The notes: a model not told the origin generated them from the sequence alone. A stretch of DNA of 64,000 bases from Achromobacter pestifer (GCF_013267355.1 NZ_CP053985.1:5146001-5210000), one strand, 5' to 3'. Shown: positions 8,587 to 17,903, counted from the first letter of the stretch. Numbers and translations are program-made.

Positions 8587-9390
8587 TCAGGTGCCCACGC
8601 GCAGCGGACCGGTCAGCTTGCGCAGCGCGGCGACCACGCTTTGCGCGGTGATGCGGCCGGTCTTGGGATTGGCCGAGGGAATGTTCTGGATTTCCATCGA
8701 GAACGAGGCCGAGTCGGACACGACTTCGACGCGGTGCAGATTGCGTTCCAGCGAGGGATCGGCCCAGATTTCCAGCGTGGTCTTGTCCGGGCCGATGCCG
8801 GCCAGCGACACGCTGACCGCCACGTTCAGGTTGGCCGGAAAGCCCACCGCCGCTTCCCGCGGCGAGCCGCGGAAGATCAGGCGCGGTTCGGTGATGTCCG
8901 CGATGTCGATGTTGTTGTCGGTGAGGTAGGGCGCGCCCAGCAGGCCGCGCACCGGCTTGCGGGTGATCATGGTGACGGAATGGATCACGCCTTCGGCGGC
9001 CGCCGTGATGGCGTCCAGGCCCAGGATGGCGCCCGAGGGCACCAGAATCTGGCCGTGGTGCTGGCGGGCGAGCTCGATCAGGTCGTCATGGCGCAGCAGC
9101 GCGCCCGAACTCAGCACCACCATCTTCTTGCCGGCGCGCAGCACGGGTTCGGCGATGTCGCGGAACACCGCGGCGGGCGCGCATTCCACGACCACGTCGC
9201 AGTGCTCGTGCAGTGCGTCGATGGTGGTGTAGGCGGGCGCGGCCTGGGTCCAGGCAAAGGCCGGCGGGGCCTTGGGATCGCGCACCGCCACGGCGGCGAG
9301 CGTCAGGCCGGGCAGGCCGGCGTCCAGGGATTGCGCCACGGCCTGGCCGATGGCGCCGAAGCCGGCGATGCCGACACGGTAGCTGTTCAT
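8587..9390 (-). CDS. nadX: L-aspartate dehydrogenase
   Basis: NAD(P)-dependent aspartate dehydrogenase (267 aa), which converts L-aspartate to iminoaspartate for NAD synthesis or aspartate breakdown. The N-terminal Rossmann motif is VGIAGFGAIGQAV (about 5-17). The C-terminal catalytic domain has FPANLNVAVSVSLAG and ADPSLERNLHRVEV, the pattern of the DUF108/aspartate dehydrogenase family. Start ATG at 9390; upstream codons in the longer frame look non-coding. No nadA/nadC gene is nearby, so the metabolic context is not shown. It converges with the transporter gene. Confidence 0.88.
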   Translation of the reverse strand: MNSYRVGIAGFGAIGQAVAQSLDAGLPGLTLAAVAVRDPKAPPAFAWTQAAPAYTTIDALHEHCDVVVECAPAAVFRDIAEPVLRAGKKMVVLSSGALLRHDDLIELARQHHGQILVPSGAILGLDAITAAAEGVIHSVTMITRKPVRGLLGAPYLTDNNIDIADITEPRLIFRGSPREAAVGFPANLNVAVSVSLAGIGPDKTTLEIWADPSLERNLHRVEVVSDSASFSMEIQNIPSANPKTGRITAQSVVAALRKLTGPLRVGT

Positions 9391-9565
9391 AAGGGTCCAG
9401 AGTAGGGCCGCGGCGCGCCGCGGGCGGTTCGGGAGAGGCAGGGCGCCACCGCGATGACGCAGCGCCGGGCCGTCGGCCACTGTAGCCACCGTGCGGGCAG
9501 GCGTCAATGCGGAATGGCGGCCATGCCCGGCTACACTTTGCGCTTGAGCCTACAGGAGTTCAGGC

Positions 9566-10063
9566 ATGCTTATCCTTCCCGAAACACCAGACGACCGCGA
9601 GGCGATCTTCACGCTGACGCAGGCCGCCTTCAAAGACCATCCCCACAGCCAGCAGACCGAGGGCTACATCACCAACGCGTTGCGCGAGGCCGGCGCGCTG
9701 ACGCTGTCGCTGGTGGCGCGGGTGGATGGGCGCATCGCGGGCCACGTCGCGTTTTCACCGGTGGCGATCAGCGACGGCTCGGCGGACTGGTACGGCCTGG
9801 GGCCGGTGGCGGTGCTGCCGGAACTGCAAGGCCGGGGCATAGGCGCGGCCTTGATCCGGGAGGGCCTCGCGCGCCTGAAGGCGCTGGGCGCGGCGGGCTG
9901 CGTGGTCATGGGCGATCCGGCGTACTACGCGCGCTTCGGCTTTGCGCAGACGCCGGCGCTGACATATCCCGGCGTGCCGCCGGAGTACTTCATGGCGCAG
10001 GTCTACACGCGGCCGGCGCAAGGCGACGTCGCGTATCACAAGGCCTTTGAAGCGACGGCGTAG
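9566..10063 (+). CDS. GNAT N-acetyltransferase (YhbS type)
   Basis: Acetyl-CoA-dependent N-acetyltransferase (165 aa). The acetyl-CoA loop reads LPELQGRGIGAALIREGL (about 88-105), and GDPAYYARFGF near the end is the characteristic YhbS-type motif. An AGGAG ribosome site precedes the ATG. The substrate is not predictable. The gene overlaps the end of the opposite BMP-like gene by 28 bases. Confidence 0.88.
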   Translation: MLILPETPDDREAIFTLTQAAFKDHPHSQQTEGYITNALREAGALTLSLVARVDGRIAGHVAFSPVAISDGSADWYGLGPVAVLPELQGRGIGAALIREGLARLKALGAAGCVVMGDPAYYARFGFAQTPALTYPGVPPEYFMAQVYTRPAQGDVAYHKAFEATA

Positions 10064-10998
10064 CCGGCGCGGGCAGGGGGCGGCGCCGGCAGCGTGAATT
10101 CCGGCCCGGCGTAGTCCGAGGCAATGTCCAGGGCGCCCGATGCGAGCCGTCCCGCCCATTCATCCAGCGCGCGGCGCTCTTGCGCGCCGACCTTCGCGCC
10201 CAGCACCAGCCGCAGCGACGCGGGTTCCTCCAGGCCGTAGCGGGTCACGCGGCCCACTGCCAGCGCGCCCGCGGCATGGTCGGCGGCGGCGCGCTGCACG
10301 CACAGTCCCGAATCCGCCAGGGCCGATGCCAGATAGACCTGCGGATCGCGCGCCACCCAGTCCAGCACATTGCCGATCTGCCACACGCCTGTTTCGCGGC
10401 ACACGCGCGTCACGCCGTCGCGGCCGCCGTCCATCATGGCGAACAGCACGCGCGCGTCGCGGGCGGACAAGGCCCGGGTCCAAGCGGCGCCCAGGGCCGG
10501 ATCGTGCTGGTTGCCGCAGAAGGCGGTCAGCGGATCCTGGCCGGTGACCCGGCGCACGCCGTCGGCATAGGCGGCGCGGCCCTTCAGGCCGGGCCGCACC
10601 CTTTCGCCGGACAGATGGGCGGCCCGCCCGTTGGCGGCGCGCAAGCCCGCCAGCACGCCGGCAAGAAAGGCCGAGTGCTCTTGCAGGATTTCGTATGACG
10701 CGACGTTGGTGGCGGTGTGGTGCCCCTGGGTGATGGCGAACTGCGTGCGCGGGTAGCGCGGCGCCACCTCGGCCACGGGCGCATCGCCCTGGCCGCCATG
10801 CACGATCAGCAGATCAAGACCGGCGGCGCACAGCTGCGCGATGCGTTGCGCGCGCTCGGCGGCGTCGTTGGCCGCGATCCATTCCAGCTGCAAGGGCTGG
10901 CCCGCTTGCGCGGCGCGCTCCGCGCCGCGCACGGCCGCTTCGTTGAAGCCGCCCCGGCCTGGATGGCCGAACAGCACAAGCATGCGGCGGGCGCTCAC
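10036..10998 (-). CDS. BMP/PnrA-family solute-binding-like protein without signal peptide
   Basis: Protein of 320 aa with the BMP (basic membrane protein, PnrA/TmpC) periplasmic-binding fold: QFAITQGHHTATNVASYEILQEHSAFLAGVLAG and later the RDGVTRVCRETGVWQIG segment. Members bind purine nucleosides or related ligands. Unlike transport receptors, the N-terminus MSARRMLVLFGHPGRGG begins directly with the first strand and has no signal peptide or lipobox, so it is predicted cytosolic. It overlaps the upstream Bug gene by 4 bases, which implies coupled translation. It may be a ligand sensor rather than a receptor. Confidence 0.78.
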   Translation of the reverse strand: MSARRMLVLFGHPGRGGFNEAAVRGAERAAQAGQPLQLEWIAANDAAERAQRIAQLCAAGLDLLIVHGGQGDAPVAEVAPRYPRTQFAITQGHHTATNVASYEILQEHSAFLAGVLAGLRAANGRAAHLSGERVRPGLKGRAAYADGVRRVTGQDPLTAFCGNQHDPALGAAWTRALSARDARVLFAMMDGGRDGVTRVCRETGVWQIGNVLDWVARDPQVYLASALADSGLCVQRAAADHAAGALAVGRVTRYGLEEPASLRLVLGAKVGAQERRALDEWAGRLASGALDIASDYAGPEFTLPAPPPARAGYAVASKAL

Positions 10999-11972
10999 AG
11001 GCTGGCTCCCGTGGATCGCACCACCGGCCCCCAGGCGGCGGCCTGGCGGCGGACGAAGTCGGTGAATTCGGCGGGGGACTTCCGCGCCAGCACAAAGCCC
11101 TGTCCTTCCAGTTTGGCGCGGATGTCCGCGGTGGCCAGTACCTGCGCGATGGCGTCGTTCAGGCGCTGCGAGACCGCGCCGGGCAGGCCGGCGGGACCTG
11201 ACAGGCCGACGAAGTTCTCGGCGATCAGGCCGGGATAGCCCAGCTCGCCCACCGCGGGGATGTCGGGCGCCTGCGGCACCGGCTTGCCGGTCGTGACCGC
11301 CAGCAGGCGCAGTTGGCCGGACCGCAGGAACGGCAGGTTCTGCGGCAGCGCGTCCACCGCGAAGCGGATCTGGCCGCCCAGCAGATCGCGGCGCATGGCG
11401 CCGGAACCCTTGTAGGGAATGTGCTGCAGGCGCGCGCCCGTTTGCCGGGCATACAGCTCGCCCACGATCTGGCCCACCGACGCCAGTCCGCCGCTGCCAT
11501 ATTGCACCGGTTGGTCCTGCGCGCGGATCCAGGCGGTCAGCTCCGCGAAGCTGGTCGCCGGCACGGAAGGATGGACGACGAACACGGTGGGCACCGCACC
11601 CAGGTACGCGATGTGGTCGAAGCTGGCGAGCGCGTCGTAGCCGCCTTGCGGCATCAGGGCGGGCGAGATGGACAGCGGCGCCGAGTTCGACATCAGCAGG
11701 GTATAGCCGTCGTTGGGCGCCTGCGCCACCAGGCTCGCGCCTATGGTCGAGCCCGCGCCGGGCCTGTTTTCGATGACGACGGGTTGGCCGAGTCTTTCGG
11801 CCAGCGCAGGCGCGATGAGGCGCGCGGCGATATCGCTCGCGCCGCCTGGAGGGAAGGTGACGATGAGCCGGATCGGACGCTCGGGCCAGGCGGATGCGCG
11901 CGCGATGCGCGGCCGCGCCAGCGGCAGCGCCAGTGCGCCGGCAAGCATGAAGGTTCGACGGGAGATCGGCAT
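10995..11972 (-). CDS. Bug/TctC-family solute receptor
   Basis: Periplasmic tripartite-tricarboxylate receptor-type protein (325 aa). The N-terminus MPISRRTFMLAGALALPLARP is a twin-arginine-type signal (SRRTFM), unusual for this mostly Sec-exported family. The mature part has the family hallmarks WPERPIRLIVTFPPGGASDIAARL, GQPVVIENRPGAGS and PYKGSG. Bug proteins bind organic acids or amino acid-like ligands; no TctA/TctB membrane partner is adjacent, which is common for orphan Bug genes in this family of bacteria. Confidence 0.9.
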   Translation of the reverse strand: MPISRRTFMLAGALALPLARPRIARASAWPERPIRLIVTFPPGGASDIAARLIAPALAERLGQPVVIENRPGAGSTIGASLVAQAPNDGYTLLMSNSAPLSISPALMPQGGYDALASFDHIAYLGAVPTVFVVHPSVPATSFAELTAWIRAQDQPVQYGSGGLASVGQIVGELYARQTGARLQHIPYKGSGAMRRDLLGGQIRFAVDALPQNLPFLRSGQLRLLAVTTGKPVPQAPDIPAVGELGYPGLIAENFVGLSGPAGLPGAVSQRLNDAIAQVLATADIRAKLEGQGFVLARKSPAEFTDFVRRQAAAWGPVVRSTGASL

Positions 11973-12066
11973 GGCGTGGTTTCTACGTGACTGCCGCGAG
12001 GGCGGCAAAGGGGCGTACTGTAGAAAGCCGGGCCGGGCCTGACAAAGAATTTGTAGCCGTTTGCTT

Positions 12067-12097
12067 ATGCCCGCCGCATCGCGCGGCGGGCATTTTT
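12067..12097 (+). terminator. Strong hairpin with T-run
   Basis: Perfect 11-bp arms ATGCCCGCCGC / GCGGCGGGCAT around ATCGC, followed on the plus strand by a short T-run. Both flanking genes run on the minus strand, with the peptidase gene ending just to the right, so the hairpin probably ends peptidase transcripts even though the T-run reads better on the plus strand. Confidence 0.55.
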
Positions 12098-12118
12098 CAA
12101 GCGCGCGCGGCGCGCGGA

Positions 12119-13507
12119 TCAGCTGCCTTTCTGCGCCTGCGCCATGTAGTCAACAGTCAGGTTCGACAGCGCGCGCACGCCGTTGATGAGGCCGGACTCA
12201 TCGACGTAGAAGCGCGGCGAATGGTTCGGCGCGGCCTTCTCGACGTCGGTGCCCTTGGGCGTCACGCCCAGGTAGAAGAACATGCCCGGCACCTTCTCCT
12301 GATAGAAAGAGAAGTCCTCCGACGCGGTGGACTTGGGCTGCAGGCCGTAATTGCCTTCGCCCGCCACGCGCCGCAGGGTCGGGCCCATCTGTTCGGTCAG
12401 CGCGGGATTGTTGACGGTGGCGTTGTACAGCTCCACCACGCGCACGTCCGCCTTGGCGCCAGCGCTCTGCGCGATCATGTCGGCGGTGCGCGCGATGCGC
12501 TGGTGGATGTCCTTCTTCATGCCTTCGTCGTAGGTGCGGATGGTGCCGGTCATGGCGACGTTGTCCGGTACGATGTTCATGCGGTTGCCGCCGTGGATCG
12601 CGCCGACGGTGATGACGGCCGGCTCCAGCATGCTGTTGATCTGGCGGCTCGGGATGGTCTGCAATCCCAGGATGATCTGCGAACTGACCACGATGGGGTC
12701 GATGCCGGACCAGGGCCGCGCGCCGTGCGTCTGCTTGCCGGTGACGTCGATCCAGAACTGGTCGGCGGCGGCCATGGCGGGGCCGCTGCGCCAGCTGAGC
12801 TTGCCCGCCGGATAGGAGCTGGACACATGCAGGCCGAAGATGGCGTCCACCTTGGGATTCTCCAGCACGCCTTCCTGCACCATCATCTTGGCGCCCCAGA
12901 TCTTCTTGCCGTCGGGCTCGAAGTCGGCGGGGCTTTCCTCGGCGGGCTGGAAGATGAACTTCACGCTGCCGGGGAGCTGGTCCTTCATGCCGGCCAAGAC
13001 TTCGGCGGTGGCCATCAGGATGGCGGTGTGGGTGTCGTGGCCGCAGGCATGCATCACGTCCACTTCCTTGCCCAGGTAGGTGCCGCGGGCCTTGGACGCG
13101 AAGGGCAGGTCCACTTGCTCCTTGACCGGCAGCGCGTCCATGTCGGCGCGCAGCGCCACCACCGGGCCGGGCTTGCCGCCCTTGAGCACGGCGACCACGC
13201 CGGTGCCGGCCACGCCGGTCTTCACCTCCATGCCCAGCGCGCGCAAGTGGTCGGCGACCAGCTTGGCGGTGCGGTTCTCCTGGTTGCCCAGTTCGGGATG
13301 TTCATGGATGTCGCGGCGCCAGGCGATGAGCTTGTCCTCGATGGCCTTGGCGCGTTGATCGATCTGCGCGGCGAGCGCGGGATTGGGCGCGGGGACCAGC
13401 GGCCCTTGGGTGCCCGGCGCGCTTTGCGCGGCGGCCGGACCGGACAGCAGCAGGTGCGCGGCGAGGGCCAGCGGGGCCAGGCGGAACAGGGGTTTGCGGC
13501 AAGACAT
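12119..13507 (-). CDS. Secreted M20-family amidohydrolase
   Basis: Zinc amidohydrolase/peptidase (462 aa) of the M20D group (hippurate hydrolase, IAA-amino acid hydrolase type). A Sec signal peptide (1-28, ending PAAAQS) places it in the periplasm. Metal ligands are visible: HACGHDTH with C155 and H157, the AEES pair E190-E191, H in GLHVSSSYPAG, and a C-terminal histidine in PNHSPRFYVDE. The dimerisation lid lies between about 245 and 360. It hydrolyses N-acyl amino acids or related amides; specificity cannot be told. Confidence 0.9.
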   Translation of the reverse strand: MSCRKPLFRLAPLALAAHLLLSGPAAAQSAPGTQGPLVPAPNPALAAQIDQRAKAIEDKLIAWRRDIHEHPELGNQENRTAKLVADHLRALGMEVKTGVAGTGVVAVLKGGKPGPVVALRADMDALPVKEQVDLPFASKARGTYLGKEVDVMHACGHDTHTAILMATAEVLAGMKDQLPGSVKFIFQPAEESPADFEPDGKKIWGAKMMVQEGVLENPKVDAIFGLHVSSSYPAGKLSWRSGPAMAAADQFWIDVTGKQTHGARPWSGIDPIVVSSQIILGLQTIPSRQINSMLEPAVITVGAIHGGNRMNIVPDNVAMTGTIRTYDEGMKKDIHQRIARTADMIAQSAGAKADVRVVELYNATVNNPALTEQMGPTLRRVAGEGNYGLQPKSTASEDFSFYQEKVPGMFFYLGVTPKGTDVEKAAPNHSPRFYVDESGLINGVRALSNLTVDYMAQAQKGS

Positions 13508-13651
13508 GTTTTGCTCTCCTCGTGGTTGTTAACCTGTTATTGGACGAGGATCTTACCGAAGCGCCGGACCGCGCGAGCGTTTGTTACCAACGCTTAAAAA
13601 CAGGCTATTTTGATTCCGGCCGATGGAATTCCGCGCGCCGGAATCAGGGAT

Positions 13652-15145
13652 TCAGGCGGTGTGGAGGACGCGCTTCGCGCCGCGCGCAAGAATCAGCAGC
13701 AACAGGGCCGCCAGCAGCGATGCGGCGCCAGCGCAGAGCATGGCGGCATGGAAGCCGCCGGCCAGCGCGGCGGCGGCCAACTCGGCCGCGTTGGCGGGTT
13801 GCGCCGGCAGTTCATGCAAGGTGATGGCGGCCCGCGCCAAGGTTTGCGCATCGGACGCGCCCAGCCGCGACAGTGAGGCCGTCAGCGCCTCGATCGCGCG
13901 TCCGCTCATCAACGCGCCCAACAGCGCGATGCCTATCGTCATGCCGGTCTGGCGCAGCGCGTTCATGGTGGCCGAGGCCATGCCGGAACGCTCGCGCGGC
14001 ACCGTGGCCATCACGGCCATGCTGGTCGAGGGCACGGCCAGGCCGGTGCCCAGGCCCAGCAGCACCAGCAGGGAGCCGGACACGAGATAAGGCGTGTGCG
14101 CTTCGAAGCGGGTCATGCCCAACATGGCGATGCCGATGAAGGCGAAGCCCGCGATCATCAGGCGCGGCAGGCCGAAGCGCAGGTTGAGCCGGCCGAACAC
14201 CAGCGACACCAGCCCGGCCGCGGCGAATTGCGGCGCCAGTTGCCAGCCGGTGGCCAGCGGCGACAGTCCCTGCACGTGCTGCAGGTAGAGCGAAAGGAAG
14301 AACAGGCTGCTGTAGGCGGAAAAGCCCAGTACGAAGGATGCGAAGTTGGTGATGGCGAAGCTGGCTTCGCGGAACAGCCCCAGCGGCAGGATGGGCCGCG
14401 CGGCGCGGTGTTCGACCCACAGGAAGGCGAGCAGCCCGGCGGCGGCGATGGCGAGCGCGACCGTGGCTTGCGGCGCAGCCCAGCCATGTTCGCCGGCGGC
14501 GATCAGGCCGTAGGTCAGCGCGCCCAGCCACAGCACGCTGAGCGCCTGGCCCGCGGGGTCGAAGGCGGCGTGCTCGGGATGGGCGCTTTCCGTGATGCTC
14601 CAGGCGCCCAGCGCGATGGCCAGCGCGCCCACCGGCAGGTTGATGAGGAAGATGCTTTGCCAGTTGAAGTGGGCGACCAGCACGCCGCCCAGCATGGGGC
14701 CCACGATGAGTGAAATCGCATTGCAGGAGGCCCATATGCCGATGGCCTGGGCGCGTTCCTTGGGATCGGGAAAGGCCTGGGTCAAGAGCGACAGCGCGCC
14801 CGGCACCAGCAGGGCGCCGGCCACGCCCTGCACCGCGCGGCCGATCAGCAGCGCCGTCAGGTTGTCCGCCAGGCCGCACAGGGCGGATCCGGCGGTGAAC
14901 AGCAATACCCCCGCCAGCCAGGAGCGCTTGCGGCCGTAGCGGTCGCCCAGCGGGCCCGCGGACAGCATGAAGGCCGATAGGAACAGGGCGTAGGCGTCCA
15001 CCACCCATTGCAGCCCCGCCATGTCGATGCGCAGGGCCGCCTGCATGGTGGGCAGCGCCACGTTGACGATGCTGATGTCCAGGATGGTGATGAAGCTGCC
15101 CAGGTTGACGGCGAGGACCAGGGCGCGGCGGCGTGCGGGATGCAT
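13652..15145 (-). CDS. DHA2-family MFS efflux pump
   Basis: Major-facilitator transporter (497 aa) of the 14-helix EmrB/QacA (DHA2) drug:proton antiporter family. The motif LDISIVNVALPTMQ in helix 1 and GPLGDRYGRKRSWLAG between helices 2 and 3 are family hallmarks. RAVQGVAGALLVPGALSLL is motif C-like. It exports hydrophobic compounds. A TetR-type operator lies 40-54 bases upstream (15185-15199), so it is probably repressed by a TetR protein. Confidence 0.92.
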   Translation of the reverse strand: MHPARRRALVLAVNLGSFITILDISIVNVALPTMQAALRIDMAGLQWVVDAYALFLSAFMLSAGPLGDRYGRKRSWLAGVLLFTAGSALCGLADNLTALLIGRAVQGVAGALLVPGALSLLTQAFPDPKERAQAIGIWASCNAISLIVGPMLGGVLVAHFNWQSIFLINLPVGALAIALGAWSITESAHPEHAAFDPAGQALSVLWLGALTYGLIAAGEHGWAAPQATVALAIAAAGLLAFLWVEHRAARPILPLGLFREASFAITNFASFVLGFSAYSSLFFLSLYLQHVQGLSPLATGWQLAPQFAAAGLVSLVFGRLNLRFGLPRLMIAGFAFIGIAMLGMTRFEAHTPYLVSGSLLVLLGLGTGLAVPSTSMAVMATVPRERSGMASATMNALRQTGMTIGIALLGALMSGRAIEALTASLSRLGASDAQTLARAAITLHELPAQPANAAELAAAALAGGFHAAMLCAGAASLLAALLLLILARGAKRVLHTA

Positions 15146-15184
15146 GGCGGGACGCAGAGTAGGGGAAGGGGTATTCTATTCATC

Positions 15185-15199
15185 GACCGACCGTCGGTC
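15185..15199. promoter_or_regulatory. TetR-type operator before the MFS pump
   Basis: GACCGAC-C-GTCGGTC, a perfect inverted repeat with 7-bp arms and a one-base centre, the classic form of TetR-family operators. It lies 40 bases before the efflux pump start. The nearest TetR gene is 3.2 kb away at 18441; the immediate neighbour is unrelated. Confidence 0.7.
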
Positions 15200-15265
15200 A
15201 ATGAAAGAGAATCGTTCCCATCTTGGCTTGATGCTGGACCAGCCGTTTCGGGAGTTCGCCCTTGC

Positions 15266-16225
15266 TCAGCCTGCGCCGTGAAAGTCCGGCAAGACATCGG
15301 CCGCCAACTCGTGGAGGATGTCGTCGGCAGTGCGATCCGAAGCGGCCAGGTTCAGCGCCACGTGATGCGTGCCGTTATCGCGCAGGGCCCGAAGCAGATC
15401 GGTCAAGGCCTGGCTTCCCATGCGGTATCCAAGGGGAATGGGCGTGGCCTTTTCGTGCCGGTCTGCGCTCAAGTCGAGCTTCATGGAAACGCCGAAGGCA
15501 CGGAACTGGCCAGGGGCCGCGCGCTCGACGGCCGTGCGCCACAGGCGGTGACGGTGGTACTGATCTTCCGGTTCCCGATGGTAGGTGATCCAGCCGATGG
15601 CGTTTCGGGCGATCCAGTCCACGCTCTGTCCGCCGGAGCCCACCGCAAGTAGCGGGATGGCGTTGGGCGATTGCGGAAGCAGCATGAAGTCCGGCGACTC
15701 GGGCCCAGCCTGATCGGGAATCACGCGCGAAGGCTGATGAACAGCCGCCGCCAGTTTTTCCCAGTGGGCGCGAAACAGCTCGCGCCGCATGTCGGAATCC
15801 TGCCCGAACGCCGCATATTCCGGAGGTCGATCGCCGGAACCCAGGCCGAGAATGAACCGGCCGCGCGATAGAAGATTGGTGGATACCGCCCCTTTCGCAA
15901 TGTGCAGGGGATGCCGCAGCGTGAGAACGATGGCTCCGCTGACCAAGGCGATCCGTTCGGTTTGGGATGCCAATGCCCCCAGAAACACCCAGGGATCGAG
16001 ATGCCCGACCGGGTCCGGGTAGTCGGCGCTGTTCAAAGGCACATCGCGGACCCAAAGCGCCCGGAAACCCAGGACGTCCGCGAGCTTTGCAAGATGGAGC
16101 TGTTCGCCGAAATCGGCGACCGTTCGATCGCGGGACAGCATGGGCAAGGCCAGACCGATCGAGAGCCTCTTGTCGCTGAAAACGCGGGCTTGCGTGTCTG
16201 CGCCCGCAGGCAAGTCGTTGACCAT
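15266..16225 (-). CDS. LLM-class flavin monooxygenase
   Basis: Luciferase-like (bacterial LLM class) flavin-dependent oxidoreductase (319 aa). Typical segments are FRALWVRDVPL, DPWVFLGALASQTERIALVSGAIVLTLRHPLHIAKG and RGRFILGLGSGDRPPEY; LLAVGSGGQSVDWIARNAIGWITY fits the flavin-phosphate region. It uses reduced FMN or F420-like flavin and oxygen to oxidise an organic substrate. It is the last gene of a three-gene minus-strand unit (quinone reductase, RidA, monooxygenase) with 13-14-base gaps. Confidence 0.9.
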   Translation of the reverse strand: MVNDLPAGADTQARVFSDKRLSIGLALPMLSRDRTVADFGEQLHLAKLADVLGFRALWVRDVPLNSADYPDPVGHLDPWVFLGALASQTERIALVSGAIVLTLRHPLHIAKGAVSTNLLSRGRFILGLGSGDRPPEYAAFGQDSDMRRELFRAHWEKLAAAVHQPSRVIPDQAGPESPDFMLLPQSPNAIPLLAVGSGGQSVDWIARNAIGWITYHREPEDQYHRHRLWRTAVERAAPGQFRAFGVSMKLDLSADRHEKATPIPLGYRMGSQALTDLLRALRDNGTHHVALNLAASDRTADDILHELAADVLPDFHGAG

Positions 16226-16238
16226 CGTGTACCTCTAT

Positions 16239-16745
16239 TCAATCGGGAAAAGTGTCGGCGGGTGGTTGCTGGCTGGCGGCAGGCAGCAGCTCCGCGCAAA
16301 TCGCCACGCCGACCGGGATGTTGCCGGGCAGGTTGCGCACGCCGCACAGGGAACGTACATGCCCGGCCCGGTCCTCGAACGCCGCGGCCAGCAGGTCGGA
16401 CGCGCCGTCGATCACCTGCGGATGGCTCAGGAATTCGTCGGTGCACGCGACATAGCCGTCGAGGCGAATGATCTGCCTGATGCGGGTGAAGCCGCCGAGG
16501 TGGCGATGTATCTGGGCCAAGGCATTGATGGCAGCGCACTTCGCGGCGTCGCGGCCTTGCTCGACGCTGAGCGCGTGTCCGAGCAGGCCGATATGCGCAG
16601 GGCGGCCGTTGACCAGCGGCCCCTGCATGGAAACGAACAGCATCGAGCCAGCTTCGATGACTGGAACATAACTGCCCATCGGTTGCGGTGGAACAGGCAG
16701 GTCCACGCCCATTGCGGCCAGCCGTTGCATGACGACATCGATCAT
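16239..16745 (-). CDS. RidA/YjgF-family protein
   Basis: RidA-like protein (168 aa), longer than the usual 125-155. Recognisable are FVSMQGPLVNGRPAHIG, the CAAINALAQIHRHLGGF helix and RSLCGVRNLPGNIPVGVAI, where the arginine in VRNLP corresponds to the catalytic arginine of RidA proteins. Family members hydrolyse reactive enamine/imine or aminoacrylate intermediates. Between an LLM monooxygenase and a reductase, it resembles the position of RutC beside RutA in pyrimidine ring cleavage. Confidence 0.88.
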   Translation of the reverse strand: MIDVVMQRLAAMGVDLPVPPQPMGSYVPVIEAGSMLFVSMQGPLVNGRPAHIGLLGHALSVEQGRDAAKCAAINALAQIHRHLGGFTRIRQIIRLDGYVACTDEFLSHPQVIDGASDLLAAAFEDRAGHVRSLCGVRNLPGNIPVGVAICAELLPAASQQPPADTFPD

Positions 16746-16759
16746 GATGCGCGCTTGTC

Positions 16760-17785
16760 TCAGGGCACAAGAACCAGGGCGCCCTGCGTCTGGCTGCTGG
16801 CGATGCGTTCATGGGCTTGCGCGGCCTGGGCCAGGGGCATGACGCTGTCGATGACGGCCTTGATCTTGCCTTCCCTGATGGGGGCGAGCCATGCGGCGAA
16901 ATCCTCTATGTCGCCCACAAGCGTGCCGCGCAGCTGTTTCTGGGAAAAGAAGAAGTCCCGGACGTCGATCGTCGCCTGCGTGCCGGCCATGAAACCCATG
17001 GTCACGATGATGCCTAGCGGCCGGACGGCGGCGATGGTCTTTTGGAGGATGTCGCCGCCAAGGTTGTCGATCGCTACGTCGACGCCGCGCCCGCCGGTCC
17101 AATCATTGAGCGCTTCGACGAAGTCCTGCTCGCTGGCGTTGATCACCAACTCGGCGCCCAGGCTTGCCGCGAGTTTCGCGGAGGCTTCGCTCTGCACCGT
17201 GGTCGCGACCCGGGCACCAAGCGCCCGCGCGACCTGGATGCTCATCATGCCCGTGCTGGACGCGCCCGCATGCACCAGGACCCGGTCGCCTTGCTTGACC
17301 TCGCCCACGATCTGCACCGAACGGATCGCAATCAACAGCGGAACCGGCAGTGCGGCGATCTGCTCGGCGGGAAGGCCGGTGGTGTCGCGCAGCAGCCATT
17401 GTTGCGGCACCACGATGTACTGCGCGTAGGTCCCGGGAATCTGAATGCCGGGGATCGCGTAGCTTGGCGCTGCCGTCACGGGCTGGACCCCGGCCTCTGC
17501 CGGATTGGTGGGATAGCCAGGCATGGCAATGACGCGTTCACCGACCCGGAAGTCGACGACGCCCGCGCCCAATTCGACGATCTCGCCTACTGCGTCCGAG
17601 CCGAGGATGTGGGGGAAAGCCAGCTCGGTAGCGATGTGCCCCAGGCGCACGTAATGGTCGAGCCGGTTGGTCCCGATAGCCAGGACCTTGACCAGGACTT
17701 CTCCCGGGCCGGGCTTGGGGGTGGGGATCTCTTCCAGCCGGATCTGTTCGGGGCCGCCGAAGGCGCGGATGACTGCTGCTTGCAT
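16760..17785 (-). CDS. NADPH:quinone oxidoreductase / zinc-type ADH family
   Basis: Medium-chain dehydrogenase/reductase (341 aa) of the quinone oxidoreductase branch. The N-terminal catalytic domain begins MQAAVIRAFGGPEQIRLEEIP. The cofactor domain carries VLVHAGASSTGMMSIQVARALGA. It lacks the GHE/structural zinc cysteine cluster, as in quinone reductases. It is the first gene of the unit with RidA and the LLM oxygenase and is transcribed away from the HxlR gene. Start ATG 17785. Confidence 0.88.
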   Translation of the reverse strand: MQAAVIRAFGGPEQIRLEEIPTPKPGPGEVLVKVLAIGTNRLDHYVRLGHIATELAFPHILGSDAVGEIVELGAGVVDFRVGERVIAMPGYPTNPAEAGVQPVTAAPSYAIPGIQIPGTYAQYIVVPQQWLLRDTTGLPAEQIAALPVPLLIAIRSVQIVGEVKQGDRVLVHAGASSTGMMSIQVARALGARVATTVQSEASAKLAASLGAELVINASEQDFVEALNDWTGGRGVDVAIDNLGGDILQKTIAAVRPLGIIVTMGFMAGTQATIDVRDFFFSQKQLRGTLVGDIEDFAAWLAPIREGKIKAVIDSVMPLAQAAQAHERIASSQTQGALVLVP

Positions 17786-17874
17786 GTTGGTATCTCCAAA
17801 TGTCGAGGAATCCGGGGCTGGAGGGCGTGCCTTGCCGGTGTGGCTGCGCTGAGGATCGCTTCGTTTCCTAGCTC

Positions 17875-17883
17875 CCAAATGGT
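17875..17883 (+). promoter_or_regulatory. CCAAATGGT half of a putative HxlR operator pair
   Basis: CCAAATGGT on the plus strand, about 90 bases before the quinone reductase start. The same nine bases recur on the minus strand at 17946-17954, giving two inverted copies bracketing an AT-rich promoter region. They are candidate HxlR binding sites. Confidence 0.45.
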
Positions 17884-17903
17884 TGATACGATCATAAATC
17901 TCA

